Shown in pieces: positions 48,728 through 60,400 of a stretch of DNA of 64,000 nucleotides. The stretch's first letter is position 1; each line of letters begins with the position of its first letter. The stretch covers positions 24,174 to 88,173 of the forward strand of contig MU832084.1 in the NCBI GenBank assembly GCA_029204225.1. Direction: 5' to 3'. The position numbers and the translations under genes were made by a program. The notes beneath the pieces were generated by a model. That model saw only the letters and a list, made by a program, of their open reading frames with translations. It had not been told where the DNA came from and searched no databases. This DNA is from Diphasiastrum complanatum (lineage: Eukaryota; Streptophyta; Lycopodiopsida; Lycopodiales; Lycopodiaceae).

Positions 48728-49620
48728 TTGCATGTATTCAATCAAGATCTGGCCATTTTTCCTAGATTTCACGAAGCACTTTAGTATTTTTGTCTTTCTT
48801 GTCCTGGCTTTCAAAATCTTCTCAAGAAATGTGCATGAAAACCCAAGGATTGTGAAATTTGATTTGTTTAGAGAACTATTAGGTTAGAGATTGAATGTTC
48901 TCGATTGTGTATTACTGATATGATGTTAGGAATCCATTGTCTCGCAGAGTTGTTTGAAGGTTTTTGTTGGTTATTTAAAGATTGTTTGGCCTTACTAGAT
49001 CTTGAATGCAATTTGTCTTTTGTTAGGTCATATTTCTGCTATCACATTTTGACAAGATAAATTTATCTATCAATTGAATTTATACAATTTTTTGGGGTTT
49101 GGTAAGCAACAATGGTTGATAAAAACTCTACAACTTCAAGTGGAACGACTATTGACGGCATGCCCCATTATCTTTTTAGATTTTTCAACAATTGAGTCTA
49201 ACTTAATGGAATGAACAACTGTAATAGGTAAAGAGACTAGCAAGTGGAGATATTACTTACATAGGTGAAAAATATGACCTTCCCTAACTTAGGTTTCCGG
49301 CCTGAGCAATATACGAGGGAGAAGAGGGATAAGAAATTAGAAATGATGAGAGGATTGTGTAGCAAAATGCAATAGCTACTTTAATCTCCATTATATTCCT
49401 GAAGAAAAAAGAAAAAAGACTGTAGTTCTATCTTGTCATGGCAAAGCATCCCACGCGCCAACCACTTGGGGGAATAGTTCATGGAGCTCTTCAAGAAATC
49501 ATTCAATTGATGATTTAGACTATCGATTGCAAAATGGGAAATAAAAGTCTGGTTACTTACATTCAAGAATTTATGGATTTGTTGAGTAAGGTTCTGTCAT
49601 TCTATTCAAAATTGGCTTTG
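48728..49620. other. Unassigned, possibly gypsy-derived sequence
   Basis: No intact frame. A CITDMMLGIHCLAEL-like string at 48910-48955 resembles the end of a gypsy protease. It could belong with the RNase H fragment downstream, but the stretch between them is too decayed to be sure. Confidence 0.3.
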
Positions 49621-49624
49621 TAAA

Positions 49625-50225
49625 TCAACATGATCTTAGAGGTTGGAAGGCCCGATGGGCTGAATTGATGCAAGAGTTCGATCATGAGATCCGATATATC
49701 AAAGGCAACTCTAATCAAGTTGCGGATGCACGAATAGGTGAATTTCATTCACTCCGATTTCCACATATCTGTATTTTTTAATCATAGGATTGTATGAAAA
49801 TGATTCTCGTTTTGGTCGTACATGGAAGATTGTTTAGACTGAATTAAATGAGTGGAATTGAGACAAGCTCACAAGGGTCTCAGTTAGATAGGAAAGATAA
49901 GAATGTTGTAGAACAATATACCATTCAAAATGGATTGTTATTTCAAAATGGGAAAAATTTTGTACTAGGGGATTTGAATTTCATGGCATACCTTGTGTAG
50001 GAAACCCAAATATACTTAGAACTTTGGACTTCATAAAAAGAGAGTTTTGTTGGCCAAAATCAAGTCTTTTGTAGAGTCTTATGTGATAAATTGTAAACCA
50101 TGCTGATAAGAGATGGAAAAGTATAGCTATGGATTTTTTTAGTTGGACTACCTAGGACCCTATGACAAAATGATTCTATTTGGGTGGTGGTTGATAGATC
50201 TCACAAAGCTATCTGAATCAACCAA
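49625..50225 (+). pseudogene. Gypsy RNase H-integrase relic (element F)
   Basis: Plus-strand pieces in broken frames include the end of RNase H (NQHDLRGWKARWAELMQEFD, HEIRYIKGNSNQVADA, 49628-49735) and the integrase zinc region (VGNPNILRTLDFIKREFCWP, about 49995-50055). Another piece is the beginning of the integrase core (MDFLVGLPRTL then IWVVVDRSHKAI, 50130-50215). It is cut at about 50226 by the LTR end of the oppositely oriented chromovirus G. Confidence 0.72.
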
Positions 50226-50227
50226 AG

Positions 50228-50336
50228 CACACCAAAGTAGGTACCAAAAATCCACTTTATTGAATTTTACAATCTACAAGTCTAACGTGTTCACACTGAG
50301 GCAGGATTATAAGTACATGACATTCCTTCCCTCTTC
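50228..50336 (-). repeat. Partial 3' LTR and polypurine tract of chromovirus G
   Basis: On the minus strand GAAGAGGGAAGGAA (50336-50323) is followed by TGTCATGTACTTATAATCC, the expected polypurine tract and LTR start. Only about 95 bp of LTR remain before sequence of element F begins. Confidence 0.55.
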
Positions 50337-52745
50337 AAGGAACATCATCCGTGATGGTAAAATAAGGATACTGTGCATGCAAAGTGTGTGCGGTCTCCTA
50401 GATAGCATAAGTAAGAGGTCTACCGTGCCACACAACCAAGTACTCACGGATCAGACAGTTTCTAATCCTTCTCTCTCTTCGGTCAAATACTATGTCAGGT
50501 CCGTGCATCACCTCTCCATGCTTTTGAAACAAAACAAGTCCATCAGTCAGCTAGTTATCACCCTCATGTAAAACCCTCTTTAAGCATGAAACATGAAAAA
50601 CAGGATGAACTTTATAATCTTGAGGTAACGCTAGTTTATAAGCAACATCAAGAAGCTTTTTAACTATTTTCCAGGGTACATAATAACGCGGAGATAACTC
50701 ATAGCACTTCCCTATCTTAAGAGAAGGTGAGTCCTTTGAAATCAGGAGAAACACCATGTCTCCTTCCTCGAACTCTATCTACTGCACTAGATATTCCTAC
50801 AGTAATTGGACTAGCTGGCCTAAAACCATAGTTCAACTCAAAAGGACTCATCTGAGTAGAAGCATTTTTTTTATAATATTTCTCCGTTGTGTTTGCTTAA
50901 CACTTACGTACGCCCTAAGCATGTCCTCTATGAATTCATCCGAGTAGAAGCATTTTTTTTATAATATTTCTCCGTTGTGTTTGCTTAACACTTACATACG
51001 CGCCCTAAGCATTTTGCTTAACTCTCTCTATTTGACCATCCATTTCAGGATGACCAGTGCTGCTCATTCTCAACTGCACCTCGAGCTTATCCATTACGGC
51101 AATCCAAAAATGACTCGTAAAGCGTGTATTTCTACATAACTCATGGTCTTAATACATGCTATATGAATAGATCAGCTACCCTAACTGTATCTATCTTTTT
51201 ATGGGTTGGTATGAAATGAGCCATTTTTATGAGTTTGTCAACCACAACCATTTTGGCAGCATGTTGAAGCTTCGTACGAGGGAAGTGTGTAATAAAATCC
51301 ATTGAAACACTCTCCCATCTTCCCTCTGAAATAGGCAAAGGGTGTAACGATCCAAGAACTTTAATCCTTTCGACTTTGTTAACTTGACACTTAAAACAAT
51401 GTGTCACATAACTATGGACATCTTCATTAATCGGCCACCATAAATTATGTTGAATCAAAACACGTCTTATCCACACCAGGATGACCTGCACTAGGGCACA
51501 TGAGTATCCCAGGCTATGTAAGGCTTCCGCATCGCGTGCCAACACATTCCCAGAACGACATCAAAGCGCGCCAAACGAGCTATCTTAATATCCAAATCAG
51601 AATAACTCTGAATAGTTAAGGGCATACTTACAACCCTCATGTCCCAAATCCCCGTACCCTTTCCATTAGCCATCTCAACTGTGTATTGGTACTTGGACGG
51701 TTGTGTGCTCACTCTTAACTTCTTAACAAGAGTTGAGTTAAGGACGTTATGCGAGGACCCGGTGTCAAATAGAACTAAAATACTTCTACCACAAAGATGT
51801 CCACGCATAACTATCAAGGAAGTGTCAAGAAATTGATACCCATGTTGTGCCGCTTTTGATAACATCACTTGAGGAGCTGTGTCCACCTTCCACACCATAG
51901 AAACATTCATCAATCGAAGAACATTAGAATTAGCTTCTTGTGAGATCTCTTTTACTTCCATTGGCTACTACTGTTGCTCTACTTGAAGATTATAAGTAGT
52001 TCTAATCTGGTTACGTGGAAATTCCTTCCACCGATGTTGTCCTAAGCATCCAAAGCATAAATTCTCTCTTTTTGCTCTGTCTTGGTCCTATGGCGACAAC
52101 ATGAACAGTTGACCCCCTTGGGCATTAGGCCACCCATACAACCCTTTGCCTTTCGGAGCACCAACCCCTTGACCCCTTTGGCCACCTAGAGCCTTCCCTT
52201 GCCCTTGCCCTTGCCCTTGCCATTGGCCTTTGAACTTCTTGAATTTGTGCTTACCCCAAGGCATTTGGCCCCCTTTTGCCTGACCACCCGAGGTTCCCGC
52301 AGCTGGTTCATGGGACTTCTTCCCATCTTCATAGTAGATAGCCATCTGAATGGCATTCTAGACAATATGTGTTTGCTCCTTTCTCACAAATGGCCACAAA
52401 CTCTCCCTAAGTCCTTTGATAAAATGAAATACCTTATAAATACATAGGCACTTCCTCAGGGATTCTCAGCAACGCCACTCTATATCGATCAACATATTCT
52501 TGAATTGACCAATTCCCTTGCTTGAGGCCTCGTCCACAGTTGCACGACTCAATTCTTCTCATCAAGAGGCTCCCAATTTTGTACAAACATCTGTCAAAAT
52601 CCTTCCCATGAATCCTATACAAGGCCATCCTTTTCAACTTTCCTCCACCATCGTTGTGCCGATTCCTATAACTGATACATAGCTTCAACAATCATCTCTG
52701 AATCATCAGCAATTCCAGGCGCATGGCCAGGCTTCATGAACTTTT
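50337..52745 (-). pseudogene. Chromovirus G: gag, protease and integrase-chromodomain, with RT/RNase H deleted
   Basis: Reading down the minus strand there is the end of gag (QGNWSIQEYVDRYRVALLRI, about 52500), a Gly/Lys/Gln-rich linker (52345-52088) and protease with LVLFDTGSSHNVLN and ARFDVVLGMCWHA (51830-51530). At about 51520 it passes directly into the integrase zinc region (LWWPINEDVHSYVTHCFKCQ) and the core start (RWESVSMDFI, VVVDKLIKMAHFIP). The integrase end (YELSPRYYVPWKIVKKLLDV, VHPVFHVSCLKR) and a chromodomain (VFDRRERRIRNCLIREYLVV, about 50480-50400) complete it. Reverse transcriptase and RNase H, normally 2-2.5 kb, are missing. The family resembles element H. Confidence 0.85.
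50854..51028. repeat. 88-bp tandem duplication inside element G integrase
   Basis: GAGTAGAAGCATTTTTTTTA starts at 50854 and again at 50942. The two copies run through TTTGCTTAACACTTAC(G/A)TACG and CCCTAAGCAT with few differences. Confidence 0.85.
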
Positions 52746-52919
52746 TTGGATGAGAACTCTTCAATTCTTTTTTCCTAGAGGTTATAATCTTGAGGGTAAG
52801 TCTAAGTTACAAAAGAGTAGAAATTTTGCCAAAAAAACTTCCATGTTGTGGAGAACCCATTCTAGCCTAAAAACGTTACACCTTACGTTCGCAATGGTTT
52901 GAAAGTTTGGAAACCTATA

Positions 52920-55450
52920 TCACATCATCTAACCCCTCCTTCAGATTGCTACATTCCACAAGTTGTGGTCACACCTTCTCCTCCCCTTCCGTATCTTCGT
53001 CCTACTTCTAAGACTCCCAATTTTTTGCCCCCTAGTAATTATGTTGTCTCTAGAACGTTTGGTTATAGAGATTACAGAAGGAGGTTACTTTATTTGGATG
53101 TTGTTATGACTTTGGGTAAGTTCTATCTCAATATGTTTAATAGATACAATCCTAAGAACTTGTTTCGGTTGCTCTATACTTTAGACAATGTCTTGTCAAG
53201 ATCTAGGTATTTCTCATTCTCACTTTTATCAACTTAAAACCCTTGTAAGTCGCTTTTTCAATTCCAAAGCTAATGTTAAAACTAAACGTCTTACCTCTAG
53301 TAAGGATCTACTCATCACAATTTTTACTAAGAATCATCCAGTGGTTGCTTGAAAATATGTTAAAACTATAGGACAAAAGGCCTATATTATGCCAAAACTG
53401 GTCAGAATCTTTTGAAAAAGAAAAAGTTGTCTACCCTTAATAGCCCTTGTTCTTGTGGTGACTCCTTTTTTTCGAAGTCATTTTGTTACTGCAGATACAT
53501 CAATCATTCCCTCATCGTTTTTGAAAGAGTCCTTTTCACTAAATTTCGTCCTCCTCTTTCAATAGATGTTTGCTTGTTAAAATCTAAAACGACGAGTATT
53601 AATTATTTCATTTACCATATTGAAGAATCTTTTGGAGTCCATGGTTTGTTATCAGAATGGAAAGCTAAAGTTCTAAGTTACGTAACTATGAGTTTGTAAA
53701 AAGTCTCATCTGTCCCATCTTCTAATACTCATACTTCATTTTTTAATGAGGAGGAAGTTCTTCTTCGTAAGTTTCATAGACGTTTTGTCATTTCATATGT
53801 GGATAAATGCTGAAACAATTTTGTATATGTTTGCAAGAAATTCTATTTGATTGAATGAAGTCCATTCTCCAGTGGGAACATATAACGCTTGTTCTCTTCC
53901 AACTATAAGTGTAATAAAATATCATCAAGATTTTTGTGATTCTTAAAATTTTAATTGTTACCGAAATATTCCATTTCTTTGTGCTGCATGGAAATTTCAT
54001 AAAGTTCCTAAAAGGCCTAGGTTTATTGCAGCAGCTTATAAAACTACGCTGACTGACCTTTCTAAGTGACTAAGTAATTGTTTCAAAGCGTTGCTTCCTT
54101 CTATTAATGAGCTTTGGATAAACTTACTTAAAGGACGTAGATATTCTTGTTAGTTGTAGTTGATTTTAAACAATTCTGTAGGTATTATAGTAATAAAGTT
54201 TTTCAACTCCTCTCGTACTTTAGAAGAAAAATCCAACCTATGCTTTTTAAAGCCTATGACTTCACGACTCTTTACACTAAAATCAATTTGGAAGATTTGA
54301 AGTTTCATCTTAATAAGCCAATTCGAGCTAAAGGACACTCGATGCAAAGCTTTAAAAGTTGAAAAAAGTGCTTTGCATTTTGAGTTTTGTTGGCTCAAGA
54401 ACAAAAATCAAGAAGTCGATTCAAAGAAGAAAAGATTTACTAAAATAGTTGATGTTGAAGATGTTTGTTCTTGGCTACACTTTCTCTTGGATAACTTGCA
54501 TTTTGTTTTAGGTGATTCGCTTTTTCAACAAACAATAGGTATTCCCATGGGTACTAATTGTGTTGTTCATCTAGATAACTTTTATCGTTTCTCTTATGAA
54601 TTTGAATTTATACAAAGATTAGTTTCTTGTTGTACTTGTCCCATCTTATTGCATAAATTAACTCATGTTAGAAGATATATTGCTGACTTATTTGTTCCTG
54701 ATCTTCCTAATTTTGGTAGTTTTCTATAGAAAGACCCTAACATTTTTGGTGGAGGAATCTATCCTAAAGACTCGTGTGAACTTAATTGTACAACTAGTGA
54801 TGATAAGTGCAATTTTTTAGACGTGTCTATAATCTAGGCTAAGTCAGGTTGATCGGTTCTGATAAAAGGCGGCAACCAAAATACAGTAACGTGAACATAA
54901 TTCGCATGCCTCATATTTCTTCAATATTTCAGATTTTGTTAAATATGGAGTGATCTTCTCAACTCTTCAGATTTTCTCGACTTTGTACTAGTAGAGATGC
55001 TTTTGTAGACCAGTTCAATCTAATCATTTTTTTACTGCATAAGGGTAACTCGTTCAAGAAAATCATAAGAAAAGTTCGAACTGTTTTAGACACTTTTGGT
55101 TTTATCTTTGGTATTTCAGCTTATGGTATGTTTAAGATAATAAAAAATAGATTCCAAAAAGGTGGGGAGGTAAGGAGGCCTCTTTGTTTCTAGTATTTTG
55201 TCTTTGTTTCAATAACTTGTCTACATATTATGATCCTTGTATTTATTTATTTTATTTTTATTTTTAATTAAGGATTTTGAATTTCATTTTATTTAAATTT
55301 TTATTCTTTATTATTATTTTTTCTTTCTTCTTATTGATTGTCTTTTCCTTCTTAGTCAACATTGGGTCTACCCAAGAAAATCCGGGTTCTTTCAAAACCC
55401 AGTTAGCAACTTATGCTTGGGTACTATGAGACATAAGCAACGTTGTTAGG
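52920..55450 (+). pseudogene. Penelope-like retroelement remnant
   Basis: The plus strand carries, in several frames, the ordered landmarks of a Penelope-like element. First come a CSC pair followed by a degraded GHVITGDL-type stretch (53448-53560) and LLSEWKAKVLSYV (53646-53690). Then comes RFIAAAYKTTLTDLSK (54019-54066). The RT fingers/palm motif AYDFTTLYTKINLEDLK is at 54252-54302. Next are the LHFLLDNLHFVLGDSLFQQT and IGIPMGTNC block (54480-54570) and YRFSYEFEFIQRL. The catalytic box reads RRYIADLF, with Ala where the first Asp of YIDD should be (about 54675). Then come IYPKDSCELNC and NFLDVSII and a thumb-like LFRFSRLCTSRDAFVDQFNL (about 54955-55020). No GIY-YIG endonuclease is seen on either side. 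Many stops make it inactive. Confidence 0.8.
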
Positions 55451-55639
55451 CTAAGATTTTTTGTTTATGAATGTTATATTATTCTTTTGACTTAGATCCT
55501 ATGACTTTTTGAGTTGCTCGTATATTGTTTCTAAGCTTTACCTTATGACATCATTGACTTCTCTGTATAAATTTGTGAAATTGGATATATTCTAATTTCA
55601 CAAATAAGCATTGATACTTATGTACTAGATGTCATGTTG

Positions 55640-56131
55640 CGGTGGAAGACGAAATATATTAACGGTCAAAAGGTTGTAGATTTCTTGCATGAGTTGCAAG
55701 AAATGTTGCAAATAGCTCATGAGAGGACGACATTGCTCAAGACAAGGCTAAACGTTATGCGAATTTCAAAAGATCTCCTAGAGATTTTAAGGCGGATGAT
55801 TGGGTATATTTTAGGATTCCAAATTTTTTTAAGAATATGCATATGAGGAAGCTTTACAAACTACCTACTAGATATCGTGAACCATTTCAAATCATTAAAA
55901 AACTTAGTTCTTCTTACAAAGATAAGATCACAACTTACACAATATTTCTTGTAAGTTGATTGAAATTGAATCCAAATGAAGGTGATACTCTTGGATCTAT
56001 AGAAGATATAGCCCAATTGGAGGATTTAGAGCTCAGTGTGCCTTTGGAACCTAAAAAAGTACTCAGGATTAGACATAAACAATTGAAAAATTGTAGTATT
56101 TCTGAGTTTTTGTAGAGCTGGAAAGGTTGAC
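55640..56131 (+). pseudogene. Older chromovirus I, integrase C-terminus and first half of chromodomain
   Basis: Broken frames read YANFKRSPRDFKADDWVYFR, KLYKLPTRYREPFQIIKKLS, then a chromodomain start KKVLRIRHKQLKNCSISEFL and WKG, which ends exactly at the insertion point of element H. The same frame sense resumes at 62510. Upstream pol of this element is gone; the Penelope-like element lies to its left. Confidence 0.75.
56127..56131. other. Left target-site duplication of element H (TTGAC)
   Basis: TTGAC directly precedes the TGTTAG start of the left LTR and is repeated at 62510-62514 after the right LTR. Confidence 0.9.
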
Positions 56132-56607
56132 TGTTAGAGTCCAGTTACGACTCTATCATGACCTTGGCACGGCCGGTCACCTGAGGGCCTGAGGCCAAGT
56201 ATTGGCAAGGGCCAGTGACTGAGGAGGACATCAGTCCCAAGTTGGGACCGGTGCGTCACGAGCAGTGACCCGGTGTGGCCGCCTGACAAGTTGTCAGAGA
56301 TGCGGTGTGTCTTGACCGTCGGGACCCTAGCCGTCAGTGACGAGATGCTAGCCGGCAAGTAGTCGGGGTGACCAAGAGGGTCACAAGTCTTTGGCGGGGC
56401 ACGGGGGTGGTACCCTATGAGTCACTCAGTATTCACAGGTCACACGGGCTAGGCATGCCAAGTGGACTGATCACCCACAGGTGGATGCCATGTGCCAGTC
56501 GACGGGAATAGCAGGTAGGACTCAAGGAGGGGGTGCCTATGGTTGGGAGGTTCATTTTACACACGGGCTTCTAGGATTCACGAGCTTGGAGAGACTGGCT
56601 TGTAACA
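56132..56607 (+). repeat. 5' LTR of chromovirus H
   Basis: It starts TGTTAGAGTCCAGTTACGAC and ends GGCTTGTAACA. GC content is clearly higher than in surrounding DNA. Compared with the right LTR it has about 25 extra bases near 56295-56320 (between two GTC words) and a longer segment near 56555-56585. Confidence 0.92.
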
Positions 56608-56609
56608 AT

Positions 56610-56622
56610 TGGTATTAGAGCC
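56610..56622 (+). other. Primer binding site of chromovirus H
   Basis: TGGTATTAGAGCC follows the LTR after two bases, complementary to initiator-methionine tRNA except at one position. Confidence 0.85.
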
Positions 56623-57406
56623 TCTTTTAGAGAGAGAAAACATCGTTCTAGAGAGAGAAAGTGTAGAAATTATCAGATTTTGCTTGTTTTTGAAGGATTT
56701 TGGAGGGAGAAAACGTGGGAGACAGATTGGAGAAGAAAGGTGGGCCTCCAGCGCTGCTGTTCCAGCATACAGGGAGCCCACAAACACCCATTTGAGGGAG
56801 GAAAAACTTGGCAAAAGAAATCAGATGCTCCAGCGCATTTTTTCAGAAGGATTTTCGCTCATAACTTGCCGGGGCCTTCTCAGATCCTGATCAGATTTTG
56901 GGAGCATGTTTCTAGTATCCATAGCGATCCTTTAGAGCCATTATACGCCGGTTTTGGAGCAGATTTGCCTCTGTTTCACTAAAAAGTCGGTTTCCAAGCA
57001 AAAAACAGGTCAGATTTTTGGATTGGACATAACTTCTCCGATTTATCTCTGATTTCTGCTGTTAAAGTTTCAGATTGGGCCTAGTAGGAGGGCGACCTAC
57101 TGCTAATTGACCGTTCGTGAAAAGCTTTTGCCATTTGGAAGAAATTCGACGTCAAACAGGCCACTCTTTTCCTGTTTTTTTTCGACTTTCAAGCCGATTT
57201 GGTGCCCAAATTAAGTTCTTTACCGACTTGTGTACCAGCGTAGGACGCAAGGGAAGTACTACCTGTCCTTGGCTTTGTTACTTTCCAGTTGCCTTTTGTC
57301 TCTTTCAGTTCTAAATTGTCAATAGGCTGAACATTTCTTTTCCTGACTATGTTTCAATAAGTGCAATTTTTAGCTTGATTCCGTGCTGTCTCTGTTGTGT
57401 TTCATA

Positions 57407-60400
57407 ATGGATGATGATAGAGTTGATATTTCGCTCAATCCACCCGTTCTCCCCGTTCGCCTGCTGGTACCTCCCCTTTTGTGCAAGCTCGCATGGATAG
57501 TGTGGAAAAGACCGTCGCAGAGATGCGAGCAATGATGGTAGCTGGTGGCTATGCGTCTTTCTCGCAGTATGCTCCACCTTATCCGTCTTCTGTTGTTCAT
57601 CCTATGTTACCTGCACCCTATCCAGAAGACAAAGATATTAAACCTACCCGTTTCGCTGGAAACACTCCCCAACGCAATACTGATATCGTAGATCAGTGGT
57701 TGCATAAGTGGGAAGAGTATTTTGATTTGAAACGGTCCCCAACTGATGAGGGATGGCGGGTCCGCAAAGCTGCTTACCATTTCACTGATTTTGCTGACAG
57801 GTGGTGGCGCAAGTTGTTGAAGTCTAACCAGCTCCATCCACCTGGCTTGAGTGTAGGTGAGCTTTTAGAGCTCAATTTATTCCTCCACATGAGCATGTGC
57901 GTGCGATGGATGCTTGGCTTTTGCATCGTCAGAGGCAGTACATGGTGCAGGAATATGTTGACAGGTATCGTGAGATACTTATCAAGATTCCGGAAGAGAT
58001 TCCTGAGTGGCTGGTAGTCCACAAGTTCATATATGGCCTTCGTGAAGAGTTGAGGCCTTCGGTACTTAATGAAGGGTGCAAGACCTTAGAAGAGGCAGTT
58101 GCTATAGCTCTCAACTTTGAAGGTAATGTGCGCACCAAGGCTGAATCTGGAGCGCCAAGTTGGCCTCAGAAAAAGGGTTCGCGAAAGTCTGGCCAAGCTG
58201 GTCAGAAAGGCTTTTCGCAGAAGGATCCTATCCAGATGCAACAGACTTTGAAGCGCAAGGTGGGATCTCCTATGGCTCGTCGTGCTTACGACAAGTCTCC
58301 CCTCAGTCCTGAGCAAAAGGAAAAGGCCAAGAAAGACGGATTATGTTTTTTCTGTCTTGGCAAGCATCTTTTCAATGATTGTCCTCGACGTATGGGCAAG
58401 AAGCTCCATACTATGCAACGTCAAGATGAGGGCAAGGATGAGGAAATTTTGGATGACTTGTTGGTAAGTGATGATGAGGACACTCGTCGTGTCATGACTA
58501 TTTCGGTGCGGAAGCTTGTTCCAGAGGCACTAGTTTGTTTTTTGTCCACCAAAGCACGGGAAGCTTATCAGTTTCCAGATAGTGAACTGATACGCATGAG
58601 GGGAAAACTGGAAGGTCATGACGTGCTTGTCTTATTTGACACCGGTTCCTCGCATAATATCATCAATTCTCGTGTGGTGAAGAAATTTCACTTGGCTACT
58701 GTTCCATCTGATTACCGGTATACTGTTGAGATGCCAGATGGTAAGGGAACAAAGGTTTGGGATGAAAGAATCTCTCAGGCGTCTTTGTCTATTCAGACGT
58801 ATACCGAGAAGTTAGATTTTGAAATCACTAAACTAGCTAAGTTTGATATTGTACTTGGTAAGCGGTGGCATGCAAGTAAGCAGCCCGCTATAGATTTTAA
58901 ATCACATGTGTATAAGTTTGGGCATGAGGGTATGTCTCATGTCTTAAAGGGGGAGAGACCATCTGTTGAGGGTCCTCTTGTTACCTATATACAAATAAAG
59001 AGAATGGAGATTCAGTATTTGTGGTTGTGTTATGTGAATGTTGATTCCAGTTTTGATTCTTATGTTCGTAACAATCAAATAAGCACATTCACTAATAAAC
59101 CACAAGAAGCTTCATTTACTTTTGCATCCCCTAGTGCACATGTATCTGCATTACAGTCTAGATGTGACCCAGCAAGTGAGTTGGAGAAGTCCATCCGCAC
59201 GCAGTTCAAACACGTGCTAATTAGTAATATGCCAGAGGGATTGCTGCCTAGTCGGAACGTTGATCATCGTATTGAGCTTGTTCCAGGGGCAAGTCTGGTA
59301 TGTAGGCCTCCTTATAGGATGAGCCTAAAAGAGGAAGAGGAAGTCAGAAAGATGTTGGAGGAGTATCTCAAGTTGGGGTACATCCGTCCAAGTTATTCAC
59401 CTTTCGCCTCTCCTATTTTACTTGTTAAGAAAAAGGATGGTAGTTTCCGGATGTGTGTAGATTACAGGGGATTGAATAAGATCACTGTAAAGCACAGGTA
59501 TCCGATGCCCACGATTGATGATCTACTGGATGCGTTGCAAGGTGCAACCATTTTCAGTAAGATAGATCTCAAAAGTGGATACCATCAAATACGGATTCGA
59601 GATGAAGACGTCCAGAAGATGGCCTTCCGAACCCGTTTCGGTCATTATGAATTTTTGTTTATGCCATTTGGGTTAACCAATGCCCCAACCACGTTCATGA
59701 TGCTCATGAACGATGTCTTGCGAGACTATATGGGCAAGTTTGTCGTCAATTTTATTGACGATATATTTGCTTTTAGTAAAGCGGTTGAGGAGCATGAGAT
59801 TCATCTCAAGACCATTTTGGGCAAGTTACAAGCTTCTATCTTGTATGCCAATGCTCAGAAGATAGAGTTGTGTAAGACTCGTGTCGAGTATTTGGGTCAC
59901 GTAGTGACAGTTGAGGGTATTTCGGTTGATCCAGCCAAGGTGGCTGTGGTTAAAAAGTGGCCGAGGCCTGCCGATATATGCCAATTACAGTCTTTCTTAG
60001 GCTTTTGTAAGTTCTATCGGCGGTTCATTAGGAATTATTCCTGGATAGCTGCTCCTTTAACGGACCAGTTAAGGAAAAACAACATTCTGGTTCGATGGGA
60101 TGCTGAAGCTCAGCAACGTTTTGAAAATCTGAAGGAGTCTGTGGCCATTGTTCCAGTTCTCAAGATTGTGGATACCCAGAAACCTTTTGACCTAGAGACG
60201 GATGCAAGTGGCATTGCCGTAGGTGTAGTGTTGAGCCAAGAGGGTAGACCAGTAGCTTTTGAAAGTAAGAAGTTGACACCAGCTCAACAGAGATATCCTA
60301 CACACGAGCAAGAGCTGTATGCGATTATACATGCGCTTAAGGTGTAGAGACATTATTTATATGGCGTCGCGTTTTATGTGTACACTGATCATCATACTTT

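Noticed and set aside
57347..57600. Minus-strand frames at the gag start of element H
   Set aside because: Shadows of the frameshifted gag start.
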